A stretch of 64,000 nucleotides of DNA from Corynebacterium minutissimum (lineage in GTDB: Bacteria; Actinomycetota; Actinomycetes; Mycobacteriales; Mycobacteriaceae): the NCBI RefSeq assembly GCF_016889765.1, contig NZ_CP069533.1, positions 2,661,313 through 2,725,312 on the forward strand, given 5' to 3'. Position numbers and translations under genes: made by a program. The notes under the pieces were generated by a model. It did no database searches, was not told the origin of the DNA, and saw nothing but the letters and a program-made list of their open reading frames with translations. Shown here piece after piece: positions 10,682 through 20,017 of the stretch (positions are counted from its first letter, which is position 1; each line of letters starts with the position of its first letter).

Positions 10682-11620
10682 TTATTGCTTCTCACTGTAG
10701 TCTACGTTCGCCAAAGCGCGGAGAGCATGGGCGTATGTCCTGTCTGCGTCCAGATGGCGAAGCTCCTCGGACAACACCTCAGCTTCCGAGCGAACCGCTA
10801 GGCTCACGAGTGATTCCGGTGAACCCGGTACGGTGACCCTGACGGTTTCGGCGTCGACGACCGTAATGCTGACATCCGCGGTTGGTCGGCGGAACACCAG
10901 GGAAGTAATCGGGAATGTCGTGCCGTCATACTCAGCGACCGTGCGGTGGACGGGGACGGAGAGGGCGTCGAGAAGCCAGCCGGCGGCAAAGTCCACGGCC
11001 GCGTGGTTGTGCGCACCGGCAATCTCCACCGAGGTTACGTGCTCGTGCGGATGCCGGTCCAGCGCGGAGGCAACAATGCCGCGCCACAAAGTGATGGCGC
11101 CCCAAGACATATCGGAGTCTCCCGGCTTATACCCCGACGACAACAAGTGAAGGTCGTATTGATCGACGCCATCGCCGTGGGCCACGTTGGTGATGCGGCG
11201 CTGCGCCAACGTACCAATCGGAACCGAAGCCGGGGACTGAGGACAGGCCGTAGGCCACCACGCCACGATAGGCGTATCGGGCAACAGCAGGGGAGTCACG
11301 ACTGCCTCTGCTTGGTCGGCCAATGCGCCGTGGAGATGCATAACTACGATTTCGGATGCGCCGGCCTCACCACCAACGCGTAACTCGGCATCGAGGCGCG
11401 TCTTGTCAGCAGGGTTGCCGCGCGCAATGACAATCACGCGGGAGGGGTGCTCATGAGAGGCATCGCGGACAGAATCCAGCAGGTTGTCGAGGTCGTCGCC
11501 CTCCTGGGTCATGACGATGAGGGTGAGGACGCGACCTGTGGTGAGCGTGTAGTGCTCTTGCATCTCGACGAGTTTCTGGGAAATCTTGCGCGTCGTCGTA
11601 TCAGGCAAAGGGATAATCAT
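10682..11620 (-). CDS. opcA: Glucose-6-phosphate dehydrogenase assembly protein OpcA
   Basis: OpcA is required for assembly or activity of glucose-6-phosphate dehydrogenase in actinobacteria and cyanobacteria. The 312-residue product begins MIIPLPDTTTRKISQKLVEMQ, and has the conserved WWPTACP and an alpha/beta N-terminal half followed by the OpcA C-terminal domain. It starts 20 bp after the zwf stop codon, consistent with translational coupling and with a subunit partner of Zwf. Function is assigned from family and context. Confidence 0.95.
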   Translation of the reverse strand: MIIPLPDTTTRKISQKLVEMQEHYTLTTGRVLTLIVMTQEGDDLDNLLDSVRDASHEHPSRVIVIARGNPADKTRLDAELRVGGEAGASEIVVMHLHGALADQAEAVVTPLLLPDTPIVAWWPTACPQSPASVPIGTLAQRRITNVAHGDGVDQYDLHLLSSGYKPGDSDMSWGAITLWRGIVASALDRHPHEHVTSVEIAGAHNHAAVDFAAGWLLDALSVPVHRTVAEYDGTTFPITSLVFRRPTADVSITVVDAETVRVTVPGSPESLVSLAVRSEAEVLSEELRHLDADRTYAHALRALANVDYSEKQ

Positions 11621-11640
11621 GGTGCTTTACTCCTCAGGAC

Positions 11641-13173
11641 CTACGGACGGCGCCAGGAGTGACCCTGACGGCGCACCATTCTATTAGCGGACTCGGGCCC
11701 CCACGTTCCCGCACGATACTGTTCGGGCTGGCCGATGCCAGACCAGTACTCGATGATGGGGTCCAGGATGGACCACGACAACTCCACCTCACGGTTGGTG
11801 GGGAAGAGCGAGGACTCGTCCAATAGGGCATCGAGGATGAGGCGTTCATAAGCCTCAGGGGACTCCTCCGTAAAGGCGGAGGCGTAAGCAAAGTCCATGT
11901 TGACATCACGGACTTCCATAGTGGATCCCGGAACCTTGGAACCGAAGCGCATCGTCACACCTTCATCCGGCTGCACACGGATAACCACGGCGTTCTGGTC
12001 GAGTGCCTCGGCCTGACCTTGGTCAAAAGGTTGGTGCGGAGCAGTTTTGAACACGAGGGCAATCTCGGTTACGCGGCGGCCCAAACGCTTGCCCGTGCGC
12101 AGGTAGAAGGGGACTCCAGCCCACCGGCGTGAATTCACCTTGAGGGTGCAGGCGGCGTAGGTCTCGGTCGTGGATTCAGGGTCGAAGCCCTCTTCTTCAC
12201 GCAAGCCCTTGACATAGACCGACCCTTGCCAACCGGCCGAGTATTGGCCGCGAGCAGTGGTCTTGTTGAGCGGATGCACCGCTTGTGTGGCCTCCAGAAC
12301 CTTGATTTTTTCGGCCTGTAGAGCTGCTGGGGCGAAGGAGGAAGGCTCCTCCATGGCCACAAGTGCGAGCAACTGCAGCAGGTGATTCTGAATGACGTCG
12401 CGCGCAGCGCCAATACCGTCGTAGTAGCCGGCACGTCCACCAAGCCCGATGTCCTCTGCCATCGTGATCTGGACGTGGTCGATGTAGTGGGCATTCCACA
12501 TCGGTTCAAAAATCTGGTTGGCAAAGCGCAGTGCCAAGATGTTCTGCACGGTTTCTTTGCCTAGGTAGTGGTCGATACGGAAGACCGAGGATTCTGGAAA
12601 AACGGCGTTCACGATTTCGTTGAGCTCACGGGCCGAAGCTTGATCGTGACCGAAAGGTTTTTCAATGATGACGCGGCGCCACGAGCTTTCCGTGCTATAG
12701 GCCATGCCGACGCGCTCGAGCTGGTGGCAAATATCGGAGAAGAACTCTGGTGGGACGGACAAATAGTACGCCCAGTTACCACCCGTGCCACGGGAGGTGT
12801 TGAGTTCGGAGAGACGTGCCGATAGCTTGTCAAAGCCGGCATCATCGAAGTTGCCTTGGACGAACTCGATACCCTTGGCCAGGTGCTCCCAGACGTGCTC
12901 GTTGAAGGTCGTGCGGGCGCCTGCTTCGGCAGCCTCGCGAACGTAGGCGCAGAAGGCTTCCTTGTCCCAGTCGCGGCGGCCGTAGCCCACGAGAGTAAAG
13001 CCGGCCGGCAACAGACCGCGGTTGGCCAAATCGTAGATGGCCGGCAGGAGCTTCTTGCGTGCCAAGTCACCGGTCACGCCGAAAATCACCATGCCAGAGG
13101 GTCCAGCAATGCGCGGAAGACGCTTGTCCTTCGCGTTGCGCAACGGGTTGACCCACGCGCTGGTAGTGCTCAC
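11641..13173 (-). CDS. zwf: Glucose-6-phosphate 1-dehydrogenase
   Basis: Oxidises glucose 6-phosphate to 6-phosphogluconolactone with NADP, supplying NADPH. The protein (510 residues from this start) has the nucleotide-binding IFGVTGDLARKKL, the substrate-binding RIDHYLGKE with catalytic histidine, and FRTGKR-type LRTGKRLGRR. The open frame extends 22 codons upstream, but GTG at 13173 has an aaagga Shine-Dalgarno (13181-13186). Its N terminus, starting VSTTSAWVNPLR, matches corynebacterial Zwf. It lies between tal and opcA. A perfect 13-bp inverted repeat sits between tal and zwf. Confidence 0.97.
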   Translation of the reverse strand: MSTTSAWVNPLRNAKDKRLPRIAGPSGMVIFGVTGDLARKKLLPAIYDLANRGLLPAGFTLVGYGRRDWDKEAFCAYVREAAEAGARTTFNEHVWEHLAKGIEFVQGNFDDAGFDKLSARLSELNTSRGTGGNWAYYLSVPPEFFSDICHQLERVGMAYSTESSWRRVIIEKPFGHDQASARELNEIVNAVFPESSVFRIDHYLGKETVQNILALRFANQIFEPMWNAHYIDHVQITMAEDIGLGGRAGYYDGIGAARDVIQNHLLQLLALVAMEEPSSFAPAALQAEKIKVLEATQAVHPLNKTTARGQYSAGWQGSVYVKGLREEEGFDPESTTETYAACTLKVNSRRWAGVPFYLRTGKRLGRRVTEIALVFKTAPHQPFDQGQAEALDQNAVVIRVQPDEGVTMRFGSKVPGSTMEVRDVNMDFAYASAFTEESPEAYERLILDALLDESSLFPTNREVELSWSILDPIIEYWSGIGQPEQYRAGTWGPESANRMVRRQGHSWRRP

Positions 13174-13225
13174 TAAGTGTCCTTTCGGTCTGTGTGAGGT
13201 AAGTCCAACAGCCCAGCATAGCGAT

Positions 13226-13270
13226 ACGCGCCCCACCAACGATAGTTGCCTGCGTGCTGGTGGGGCGCGT
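13226..13270. repeat. Perfect 13-bp inverted repeat between tal and zwf
   Basis: ACGCGCCCCACCA (13226-13238) pairs with TGGTGGGGCGCGT (13258-13270) around a 19-nt loop. There is no T-run on either side. Within the otherwise continuous tkt-tal-zwf-opcA-pgl transcript it may be an attenuator or 3'-end stabiliser giving different amounts of tkt-tal and zwf message. Confidence 0.75.
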
Positions 13271-13345
13271 GGTGCGGCTGAACCCTAAAGAGATGCTCAG
13301 CCGAGGAGCATTACCGGCTGCGGAGGGAGTCTGCGAAGGTGCGGG

Positions 13346-14431
13346 TTAAGCCAAACGATCAGCCATCGAGGCGAGGAGCTCTTCCCAGGCAGTAACGAAC
13401 TTGTCCACGCCTTCCTGCTCCAGTACGGAGAAGACATCGGCGAAGTCAATGCCAACTGCTTCAAGTTGCGAAAAGACCTCTTCTGCTTGTGCACCGGCGC
13501 CACTGAGCGTATCGCCGTGAAGGTTGCCTTGCTCAAGGACAGCGTCGATAGTCTTTTCCGGCATGGTGTTTACCGTGTTCGGGCCTGCCAGCTCAGAAAC
13601 ATACAGCGTGGCGGGGTACTCCGAGTTCTTCACACCAGTCGAGGCCCAGAGCGGGCGCTGTACCTGCGCGCCTTGCGGCAGCCCCGAATCAGAGCCAAAC
13701 TCCTTGGTGAACAACGCGTAGGCACGTTGGGCATTGGCCACACCAGCCTTACCACGGAGCGCCAGAGCCTCGTCACTACCCAGCAATTCGAGGCGCTTGT
13801 CCACCTCGGTATCAAGGCGCGAGACGAAGAAGGACGCCACGGAGTGAATAGCGGAGACGTCCTTACCGGCCTTCGCCGCGCGCGCAATGCCCTCCTTGTA
13901 GGCAGCAATGACCTCTGCGTAGCGCTCCACCGAGAAAATCAGTGTGACGTTGACGGAGATGCCTTCAGCCAAGGCATCAACGATGGCGGGGAGAGAACCC
14001 TCCGTGGCGGGAATCTTGATCATGAGGTTGGGGCGATCCACCTGTGCCCACAGTTCACGGGCCTGGGCCAACGTGGCCTCAGCATCAGCGGAGATGCGCG
14101 GATCCACCTCGATGGACACCCGGCCATCGCGGCCTCCGGTCTCTTCGAAGATCTCCGAAAATACATCGCAAGCATTGCGAACATCGTCGATAGCGAGGGA
14201 GTAGACAGCTTCATCAGCAGAGGCTCCCTTGTCCTTCAGAGCTGCGATGTCTGTGTCGTAGGAGGCTCCGGAGGACATAGCAGAGGCGAAGATAGCCGGG
14301 TTCGTGGTGACACCCACGATGGACTTAGAGGTGAGAAGCTCGCGGAGATTACCTGACGCGAGGCGCTCGCGGGATAGATCATCGAGCCATGTCGAAGTAC
14401 CGAGTTCAGCAAGATCATCGATGTAGGTCAT
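13346..14431 (-). CDS. tal: Transaldolase
   Basis: Transfers a dihydroxyacetone unit between sugar phosphates in the non-oxidative pentose phosphate pathway. The 361-residue protein is of the actinobacterial long type. Conserved blocks are [25 protein letters not shown], the Schiff-base lysine in [12 protein letters not shown], and [11 protein letters not shown]. The ATG is preceded by gaaagga. It lies 112 bp after tkt in the pentose phosphate operon. Confidence 0.97.
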   Translation of the reverse strand: MTYIDDLAELGTSTWLDDLSRERLASGNLRELLTSKSIVGVTTNPAIFASAMSSGASYDTDIAALKDKGASADEAVYSLAIDDVRNACDVFSEIFEETGGRDGRVSIEVDPRISADAEATLAQARELWAQVDRPNLMIKIPATEGSLPAIVDALAEGISVNVTLIFSVERYAEVIAAYKEGIARAAKAGKDVSAIHSVASFFVSRLDTEVDKRLELLGSDEALALRGKAGVANAQRAYALFTKEFGSDSGLPQGAQVQRPLWASTGVKNSEYPATLYVSELAGPNTVNTMPEKTIDAVLEQGNLHGDTLSGAGAQAEEVFSQLEAVGIDFADVFSVLEQEGVDKFVTAWEELLASMADRLA

Positions 14432-14543
14432 GGTGTGTGCGGAATCCTTTCGTAGCCGGCGGCGAAACGCCGTGGTGGAGGGCTGAAGAAATTGCGTTGG
14501 CTAGTTGTCTGCAGTCAGTTGGCTCTGGCTAGCTGAGCGTGGA

Positions 14544-16655
14544 TTAGTTGGCTTGGGCAGCGCCGAGGGAATCGCGGGCGGCATCAACAACGGCCTCGAC
14601 GGTGAAACCAAACTTGTCGAAGAGCTCGCTGGCCGGGGCAGAGGCGCCGAAGTGTTCCAGCGACACCGTGCGGCCGAAGGAACTGGTGTACTTGTGCCAT
14701 GGCATCGACACACCGGCCTCGACAGACACACGGGCAAGGACGGAGGAAGGAAGGACCGATTCGCGGTAATCGGTATCCTGCTCGTCGAACCACTCCAGGC
14801 ACGGAGCAGAGACAACGCGGGTAGCCGTTCCTTCGGCCTCGAGCTCCTTGGCGGCTTCAACGGCCAGCTGTACCTCAGAGCCAGTGGCCAGCAAGATGAC
14901 ATCCGGAGTTTCCTTCGAGGCCTCGACGAGGATGTAGGCGCCGCGGCGAACGCCTTCGGCCGCCTTTTCCTTGGTGCCCTCGAGAACCGGGAGATTCTGA
15001 CGAGAGAGGGCTAGGCCCTTCGGTGCAGCCTTGTATTCCATCGCCGCGGCCCATGCCTGGGCAGTTTCGTTGGCATCTGCCGGACGGATGACGGAGAGGT
15101 TCGGGATAGCGCGCAGTGCAGCGAGGGTCTCTACCGGCTGGTGGGTAGGGCCGTCCTCACCCAAGCCGATGGAGTCGTGGGTCCATACGTAGTAGGTGTC
15201 AGTGGACATGAGCGCACCGAGACGCACGGCTGGGTACTGGTACTCGGAGAAAATAAGGAAGGTACCGCCGTAGACGCGGGTATTGCCGTGCAGCGCGATA
15301 CCGTTCATGATCGCGGACATAGCGTGCTCGCGGATACCGAAATGCAGGTTGCGGCCGTATGGCTGCGCAGACCACGCGTTTGTGGTGATGGATTCCGGAC
15401 CGAAGGAATCAGCGCCCTTGATCACAGTGTTGTTGGAGCCTGCAAGGTCGGCGGAGCCGCCCCACATCTCCGGCAGGGATGCTGCCAGCGCCTGGATAGC
15501 GGCCTCAGATGCCTTACGAGTTGCCAGCGATTCTCCGGCCTCCCAGGAGGGGAGGTCGGCGGCGAAGCCCTCCGGAAGCTCCCGGGCTTGGAGACGGTCG
15601 AAGAGCTTCTTCTCCTCCGGGTTGGCCGCGGCCCACTCGTCGAATTTCTTCTGCCACTCAGCGCGCTTCTGGGCACCGCGCTCGGCGAGCTTGCGGGTGT
15701 GCGCCAGAACGTCCTCATCGATGTGGAAATGCTGCTCGGGATCGAAGCCGAGGACTTCCTTGGTGGCAGCGACCTCGTCTTCACCCAAGGCAGCACCGTG
15801 GACACCGCCGGTGTTCATCTTGTTGGGCGCTGGGTAGCCGATGACTGTCTTGACGCGAATAAAGGATGGGCGGGAGGTTTCGGCGCGGGCGGCTTCAGCG
15901 GCAGCTTCGAGGGCCTCAACGTCTTCGCCGGATTCCACGGTCTGCACGTGCCAGCCATAGGCCTCGTAGCGCTTGACCACGTCCTCGTTGAAGGCAATAT
16001 TCGTATCGTCCTCAATAGAGATGCGGTTGTCATCCCAAAAGACGATGAGGTTGCCCAGCTGCTGGGTGCCTGCGAGGGACGATGCTTCAGCGGTGACGCC
16101 TTCCTGCAGGTCACCGTCGGAGGCGATGACGTAGATGAAGTGGTCGAAAGGAGACTCGCCGGCGGGAGCGGAGCCATCGAAAAGCCCGCGCTCCTTGCGC
16201 GCTGCCATGGCCATACCTACTGAGGAAGCAAGACCTTGGCCCAACGGGCCGGTGGTTATCTCCACACCGTCAGTGTGGTGGACTTCCGGGTGTCCCGGGG
16301 TCTTGGAACCCCACGTGCGCAGCGCCTGGAGATCTTCCATCTCGAGGCCGAAGCCGCCCAGGAAGAGCTGGATGTACTGCGTCAGGGAAGAGTGGCCCAC
16401 GGACAGTACGAAGCGGTCGCGGCCTGCCCAGTGCACATCGGCTGGGTCGTGATTGAGGACGCGCTGGTACAACGTGTAGGCCAGCGGAGCCAGCGACATC
16501 GCAGTACCCGGGTGGCCCGAGCCGCAGTTTTGGACAGCGTCTGCAGCCAAAACACGCACGGTGTCCACAGCGCGGGTATCAAGATCAGTCCAGTCTGAAG
16601 GATAGCGACGCTGGACCATAGCCTGCAGTTCTGGGGACAACTTCTCGTGCGACAC
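14544..16655 (-). CDS. tkt: Transketolase
   Basis: Thiamine-diphosphate enzyme moving two-carbon units between sugar phosphates in the pentose phosphate pathway. The 703-residue protein has the family order: N-terminal ThDP-binding domain (GSGHPGTAMS, GPLGQG, DGDLQEG with the diphosphate/Mg site), pyrimidine-binding domain (REHAMSAIMNGIALHG and THDSIGLGEDGPTHQPVE) and C-terminal domain (LLATGSEVQLA). The GTG start is preceded by gagg. It is the first gene of the operon; a TAGACT -10 lies upstream. Confidence 0.98.
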   Translation of the reverse strand: MSHEKLSPELQAMVQRRYPSDWTDLDTRAVDTVRVLAADAVQNCGSGHPGTAMSLAPLAYTLYQRVLNHDPADVHWAGRDRFVLSVGHSSLTQYIQLFLGGFGLEMEDLQALRTWGSKTPGHPEVHHTDGVEITTGPLGQGLASSVGMAMAARKERGLFDGSAPAGESPFDHFIYVIASDGDLQEGVTAEASSLAGTQQLGNLIVFWDDNRISIEDDTNIAFNEDVVKRYEAYGWHVQTVESGEDVEALEAAAEAARAETSRPSFIRVKTVIGYPAPNKMNTGGVHGAALGEDEVAATKEVLGFDPEQHFHIDEDVLAHTRKLAERGAQKRAEWQKKFDEWAAANPEEKKLFDRLQARELPEGFAADLPSWEAGESLATRKASEAAIQALAASLPEMWGGSADLAGSNNTVIKGADSFGPESITTNAWSAQPYGRNLHFGIREHAMSAIMNGIALHGNTRVYGGTFLIFSEYQYPAVRLGALMSTDTYYVWTHDSIGLGEDGPTHQPVETLAALRAIPNLSVIRPADANETAQAWAAAMEYKAAPKGLALSRQNLPVLEGTKEKAAEGVRRGAYILVEASKETPDVILLATGSEVQLAVEAAKELEAEGTATRVVSAPCLEWFDEQDTDYRESVLPSSVLARVSVEAGVSMPWHKYTSSFGRTVSLEHFGASAPASELFDKFGFTVEAVVDAARDSLGAAQAN

Positions 16656-16700
16656 GGCGAAAACCTCACTTCGCTTCTGGAAACAGATATACCGCTCATC

Positions 16701-16706
16701 AGTCTA
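16701..16706 (-). promoter_or_regulatory. Candidate -10 of the tkt operon promoter
   Basis: TAGACT on the minus strand, 46 bp before the tkt GTG, in the 239-bp tkt/ctaB divergent gap. The same gap holds TAGGGT near 16756 on the plus strand, a possible ctaB -10. No other feature is visible in the gap. Confidence 0.5.
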
Positions 16707-16894
16707 GGCGGTTTTGGTCTCGCTGCGCCGAATTATAGAAACCGGGTTCTGAGCGGTAGGGTGGCATGGTTGAGGCTAGCGTCTGTGTGTTCAAGCTCAG
16801 TGGATGCGTGGGAACTTTTCAGAGCGCGTAGCCGACCACTACAAAGACCCATAACTCAGACGCTGGTGTAGCCGGATTTACGGAGGACTGTTCC

Positions 16895-17839
16895 TTGGAG
16901 ACCATCAAGGCCTATTTTGCGCTAACGAAGCCGAGGATCATTGAGCTCCTCCTCGTTGCGGCAATCCCGGCGATGCTCCAGGCTCAGCGCGGTTTTGAGG
17001 CTGTGTCCTCGAACTTCTGGCTCATTATTTCCACCATCTTCGGCGGCTGGATGGGTGCGGCCGCGGCCCACACATTTAACAATGTCGTGGACTATGAAAT
17101 CGATCAGAAGATGCAACGCACTCGCGCACGCCCACTCGTGCGAGCCACCATCTCGCGTCGCAATGCCGCGATCTTTGCGTGGATCATGCTGGCTCTGTCT
17201 GTCTTCTGGCTGGGCGTTTTGGCTCATTCTTGGCTCGCAGCCTTCTTCGTGCTGCTTACCAATTTCTTCTACGTGTTTGTCTACACCAAGTTCCTTAAGA
17301 TGAGGAACTCGCAAAACATTGTGTGGGGTGGTCTTGCTGGCTGTATGCCGGCCATGGTGGGCTGGGCCGTCATCCGCGATAATGCGCCGGCGGGGGAGCC
17401 GGACCGCTGGTGGCAGGCTATTGTTCTTTTCCTCATCATCTTCTTCTGGACGCCGCCGCACACGTGGGCGCTCGCCATGAAGTACAAGGAGGATTACCGC
17501 AAGGCAGGCGTACCCATGCTGCCGGTTGTGGCCCCAGAGTCTGAAGTCACCCGCCAGATCGTCTGGTACACGGTAGGCACGGTGATAGTCACCCTGCTCA
17601 TCATTCCGGCGGCGTCGTGGATTTACCTCGTTGCCGCGGTGGCCTCGGGAGCGGTCTTTCTGTGGATGGCCATACGCCTTCACCAAGGAGTCAAACAGGG
17701 CGCCAAGGTCAAGCCCATGCGCCTGTTCATCTACTCCAACAACTACCTGTCGGTACTGTTTATCGGTTTGTCTATCGACGCCGTAGTGGGCTGGGAGCCC
17801 ATTGGCCGAATGCTCGGCTGGTCCGCGACTCTCTTCTAG
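16895..17839 (+). CDS. ctaB: Protoheme IX farnesyltransferase (heme O synthase)
   Basis: Membrane prenyltransferase that converts heme B to heme O for cytochrome aa3 oxidase. The 314-residue protein has about nine predicted transmembrane helices and the UbiA-family aspartate-rich motif [20 protein letters not shown], plus [17 protein letters not shown] and [15 protein letters not shown] is chosen as start because gcggagga-type Shine-Dalgarno (cggagga, 16881-16887) lies 7 nt upstream and the N terminus [14 protein letters not shown] fits the family. It is divergent from tkt, and ctaA lies 1.1 kb away on the opposite strand. Confidence 0.96.
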   Translation: METIKAYFALTKPRIIELLLVAAIPAMLQAQRGFEAVSSNFWLIISTIFGGWMGAAAAHTFNNVVDYEIDQKMQRTRARPLVRATISRRNAAIFAWIMLALSVFWLGVLAHSWLAAFFVLLTNFFYVFVYTKFLKMRNSQNIVWGGLAGCMPAMVGWAVIRDNAPAGEPDRWWQAIVLFLIIFFWTPPHTWALAMKYKEDYRKAGVPMLPVVAPESEVTRQIVWYTVGTVIVTLLIIPAASWIYLVAAVASGAVFLWMAIRLHQGVKQGAKVKPMRLFIYSNNYLSVLFIGLSIDAVVGWEPIGRMLGWSATLF

Positions 17840-17881
17840 CCGGGGTCAAGCCGAGCGGGTCTAGCCGAGCGGCGCTAACGC

Positions 17882-18850
17882 CTAATCCTCGCGTACGCGG
17901 AGGACAATCGAGCCAGTTGTCTTGCGTTCCTGCAAGTCGCGGTGCGCTTGCTCAGCCTCCGCGAGTGGGTACTCGGCAGAGATGCGGAAGTGGAGGTCCC
18001 CGTCAATTACTGCCTGGACAACCGCCTGTGCGCGCATCTGGAACTCGCCCTCTTGTGCCGTCCACGCGCCCAGGGAGGGGCGGGTTAGGAAGATGGAGCC
18101 GTGCTTGTTAAGCAATTGCGGATCCATTGGGGGAACCGGGCCGCTGGCAGCGCCGAAGAGGGCCACGGTACCGCGGGGGCGGACAACCTCTAGGGACTCG
18201 TTAAACGTATCTTTACCCACGCCGTCGTAGACCACGTCGACGCCCCGCCCACCGTTAAAGCGGCGCACTTGCTCAGCTAGTCCCTCGCTGTAGAGAAAGA
18301 CCTCGTCAGCCCCAGCCTCGTAGGCGAGTTTCTTCTTTTCCTCAGTGGAGACCACGGAGTACACGGTCGCACCAAGCGACTTGGCCATCTGGGTGAGGAT
18401 GAGGCCCACGCCGCCGGCACCGGCTGTGATAAGGCAAGAAGCGCCTTCACCGAGCTGGTAGACGCCATGGCTGAGGTAGTGGGCAGTCATGCCCTGCAGC
18501 AGCATGGAGCCGGCCACGGCTGAGGGGATCTCGTCCGGTACGGCGACGACACGATCACGGGGCACGCATACCTGCTCCGCATAGGAGCCAAAGGCATGAT
18601 CCCAGGCCACCATGGTGCCCTCAGCAATCTCACCCTTGGGGTCGTGGACGACTCGTCCTGTGCCTTCGAGGCCCAGGATGAAAGGGGTAGAAGCGTTGTA
18701 AATTCCCTCGCGATAGTACGTATCGATATAGTTGACGCCGGCCACCGAGACATCGACAAGCAATTGCTCCTCCGTCGGCGCGGGATTGTCCACCTCGGCA
18801 TAGGTGAGGACCTCAGGTCCTCCGGTCGTGGTTACCTGAATTGCATGCAT
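17882..18850 (-). CDS. qor: NADPH:quinone oxidoreductase, zinc-independent MDR family
   Basis: The 322-residue protein is a medium-chain reductase of the quinone oxidoreductase class. It has an N-terminal GroES-like domain with GVNYIDTYYREG and GLEGTGRVV, then a Rossmann domain with GAGGVGLILTQMAKSLGATV. The catalytic zinc cysteines of alcohol dehydrogenases are absent. Substrate is not determinable; qor lies between ctaB and ctaA as in other corynebacteria. The ATG is preceded by TAGCCT at 18857-18862 with a 6-nt spacer, so it is probably leaderless. It ends 42 bp from the convergent ctaB. Confidence 0.9.
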   Translation of the reverse strand: MHAIQVTTTGGPEVLTYAEVDNPAPTEEQLLVDVSVAGVNYIDTYYREGIYNASTPFILGLEGTGRVVHDPKGEIAEGTMVAWDHAFGSYAEQVCVPRDRVVAVPDEIPSAVAGSMLLQGMTAHYLSHGVYQLGEGASCLITAGAGGVGLILTQMAKSLGATVYSVVSTEEKKKLAYEAGADEVFLYSEGLAEQVRRFNGGRGVDVVYDGVGKDTFNESLEVVRPRGTVALFGAASGPVPPMDPQLLNKHGSIFLTRPSLGAWTAQEGEFQMRAQAVVQAVIDGDLHFRISAEYPLAEAEQAHRDLQERKTTGSIVLRVRED

Positions 18851-18856
18851 ATACCT

Positions 18857-18862
18857 AGGCTA
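18857..18862 (-). promoter_or_regulatory. -10 hexamer of leaderless qor promoter
   Basis: TAGCCT, 6 nt before the ATG, with no Shine-Dalgarno. Confidence 0.5.
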
Positions 18863-18887
18863 AACGACATCACGGTGAGAGCGCAGC

Positions 18888-18926
18888 AAAAAGGCGCCGC
18901 CTCCGTCATTAGGGGAGACAGCGCCT
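18888..18926 (-). terminator. Terminator after ctaA
   Basis: On the minus strand AGGCGC pairs with GCGCCT, with the intervening sequence also GC-rich, and is followed directly by TTTTT. It lies 37 bp downstream of the ctaA stop. Confidence 0.8.
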
Positions 18927-18962
18927 GTGCGTCTAGCGGTTCAGCGCACTTAGTGTGCAGGG

Positions 18963-19937
18963 CTACTCGGCGGACGTGGCTCTCTCTGTGCCGAGAATTC
19001 GGCGTTGGCCATGGGCCCACAGCAGTGCAGTACATGCGGTGACGACAGAGGACATGCCGACGTGGAAGGGCACGGTCCAGCGTGGGATGTGCAGGTAGAA
19101 CTGGATTACACCAATGGCCCACTGCACAATGATGCAGAGGATGAGCACCCAGCCGGCCTTTTTAGCGGCCTTCGGCGCATTGGAACGGTGCAAGAGGAAC
19201 ACTACGACCAAGGTCAGAGCCAAGTACACGTACATGCAGATGGCGTGAATGACCGCCATACCGTAGGTATCGACGCCGAGGCGTCCCCCCATGCCGACGC
19301 CAGCATCACCTGAGTGCGTGCCAGAACCTGTCACAAAGGTGCCGGTGAGCAGGACAAGAGACAAGGCTGCGGTGGCAACAACCGCGAGGATACGAATAGC
19401 AGCAGGGAAGAGGCGGGTAGGTGTACCCTCGTCAGGTTCTGCGATGCGCGAGTACAGCAAGGCGGCGATCCACACCAGGGCCATGGACGGGAGGAAGTGG
19501 ATTGCTACAGACCACCACGAGAGTTTGAGAATGACCGACAGCGCACCGATGAGCGCCTGCACAACGATGCCGAAGAGTCCCAGCCAGGCATAGACCTTGA
19601 GCTCTTTTCGGCGCTGAGCCGTGTGCATCGCCACGATGGTGGCCACAGCGGCAGCGGCCACAACAAAGGTGAGGAGCCGGTTGCCAAACTCGATAACCTG
19701 GTGGACTAGAGGAGCCGCGCCTTTCATCGGAACCAACGAACCGGGGTGGCAGTTGGGCCAGGTCACGCAACCCAGGCCGGAGCCGGTGACGCGAACGATG
19801 GAACCGGTGACCGTGATGCCACCTTGGCAAAGCAGGAGGATCAGGGCGAGGATGCGCTGCATCTTTACCGAGGGGCCGATCTGGCCACCGGATACCTGAG
19901 CGGATGATGGGGGCGAGGATATATTGGCGGTACTCAC
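18963..19937 (-). CDS. ctaA: Heme A synthase
   Basis: Oxidises heme O to heme A for cytochrome aa3 oxidase, after CtaB. The 324-residue polytopic protein has about eight transmembrane helices in two four-helix halves, the typical GSIVRVTGSGLGCVTWPNCH motif near helix 1-2 and conserved histidines in the helices (VHQVIEFGNRLLT, HFLPSMA, AVIHAICMYVY, HVGMSS). The GTG start at 19937 has a TAGGGT hexamer 8 nt upstream and no Shine-Dalgarno, consistent with a leaderless message. A terminator with T-run follows. Confidence 0.95.
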   Translation of the reverse strand: MSTANISSPPSSAQVSGGQIGPSVKMQRILALILLLCQGGITVTGSIVRVTGSGLGCVTWPNCHPGSLVPMKGAAPLVHQVIEFGNRLLTFVVAAAAVATIVAMHTAQRRKELKVYAWLGLFGIVVQALIGALSVILKLSWWSVAIHFLPSMALVWIAALLYSRIAEPDEGTPTRLFPAAIRILAVVATAALSLVLLTGTFVTGSGTHSGDAGVGMGGRLGVDTYGMAVIHAICMYVYLALTLVVVFLLHRSNAPKAAKKAGWVLILCIIVQWAIGVIQFYLHIPRWTVPFHVGMSSVVTACTALLWAHGQRRILGTERATSAE

Positions 19938-19945
19938 AGCTTATA

Positions 19946-19951
19946 ACCCTA
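19946..19951 (-). promoter_or_regulatory. -10 hexamer of leaderless ctaA promoter
   Basis: TAGGGT ending 8 nt before the GTG start; no Shine-Dalgarno between. Confidence 0.5.
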
Positions 19952-20017
19952 CCGCTCGGGCGTGCCCGGAACTAATACCATGAGCCCAGCCGCGCTACCT
20001 GGGGAGAAAAGTCACAC

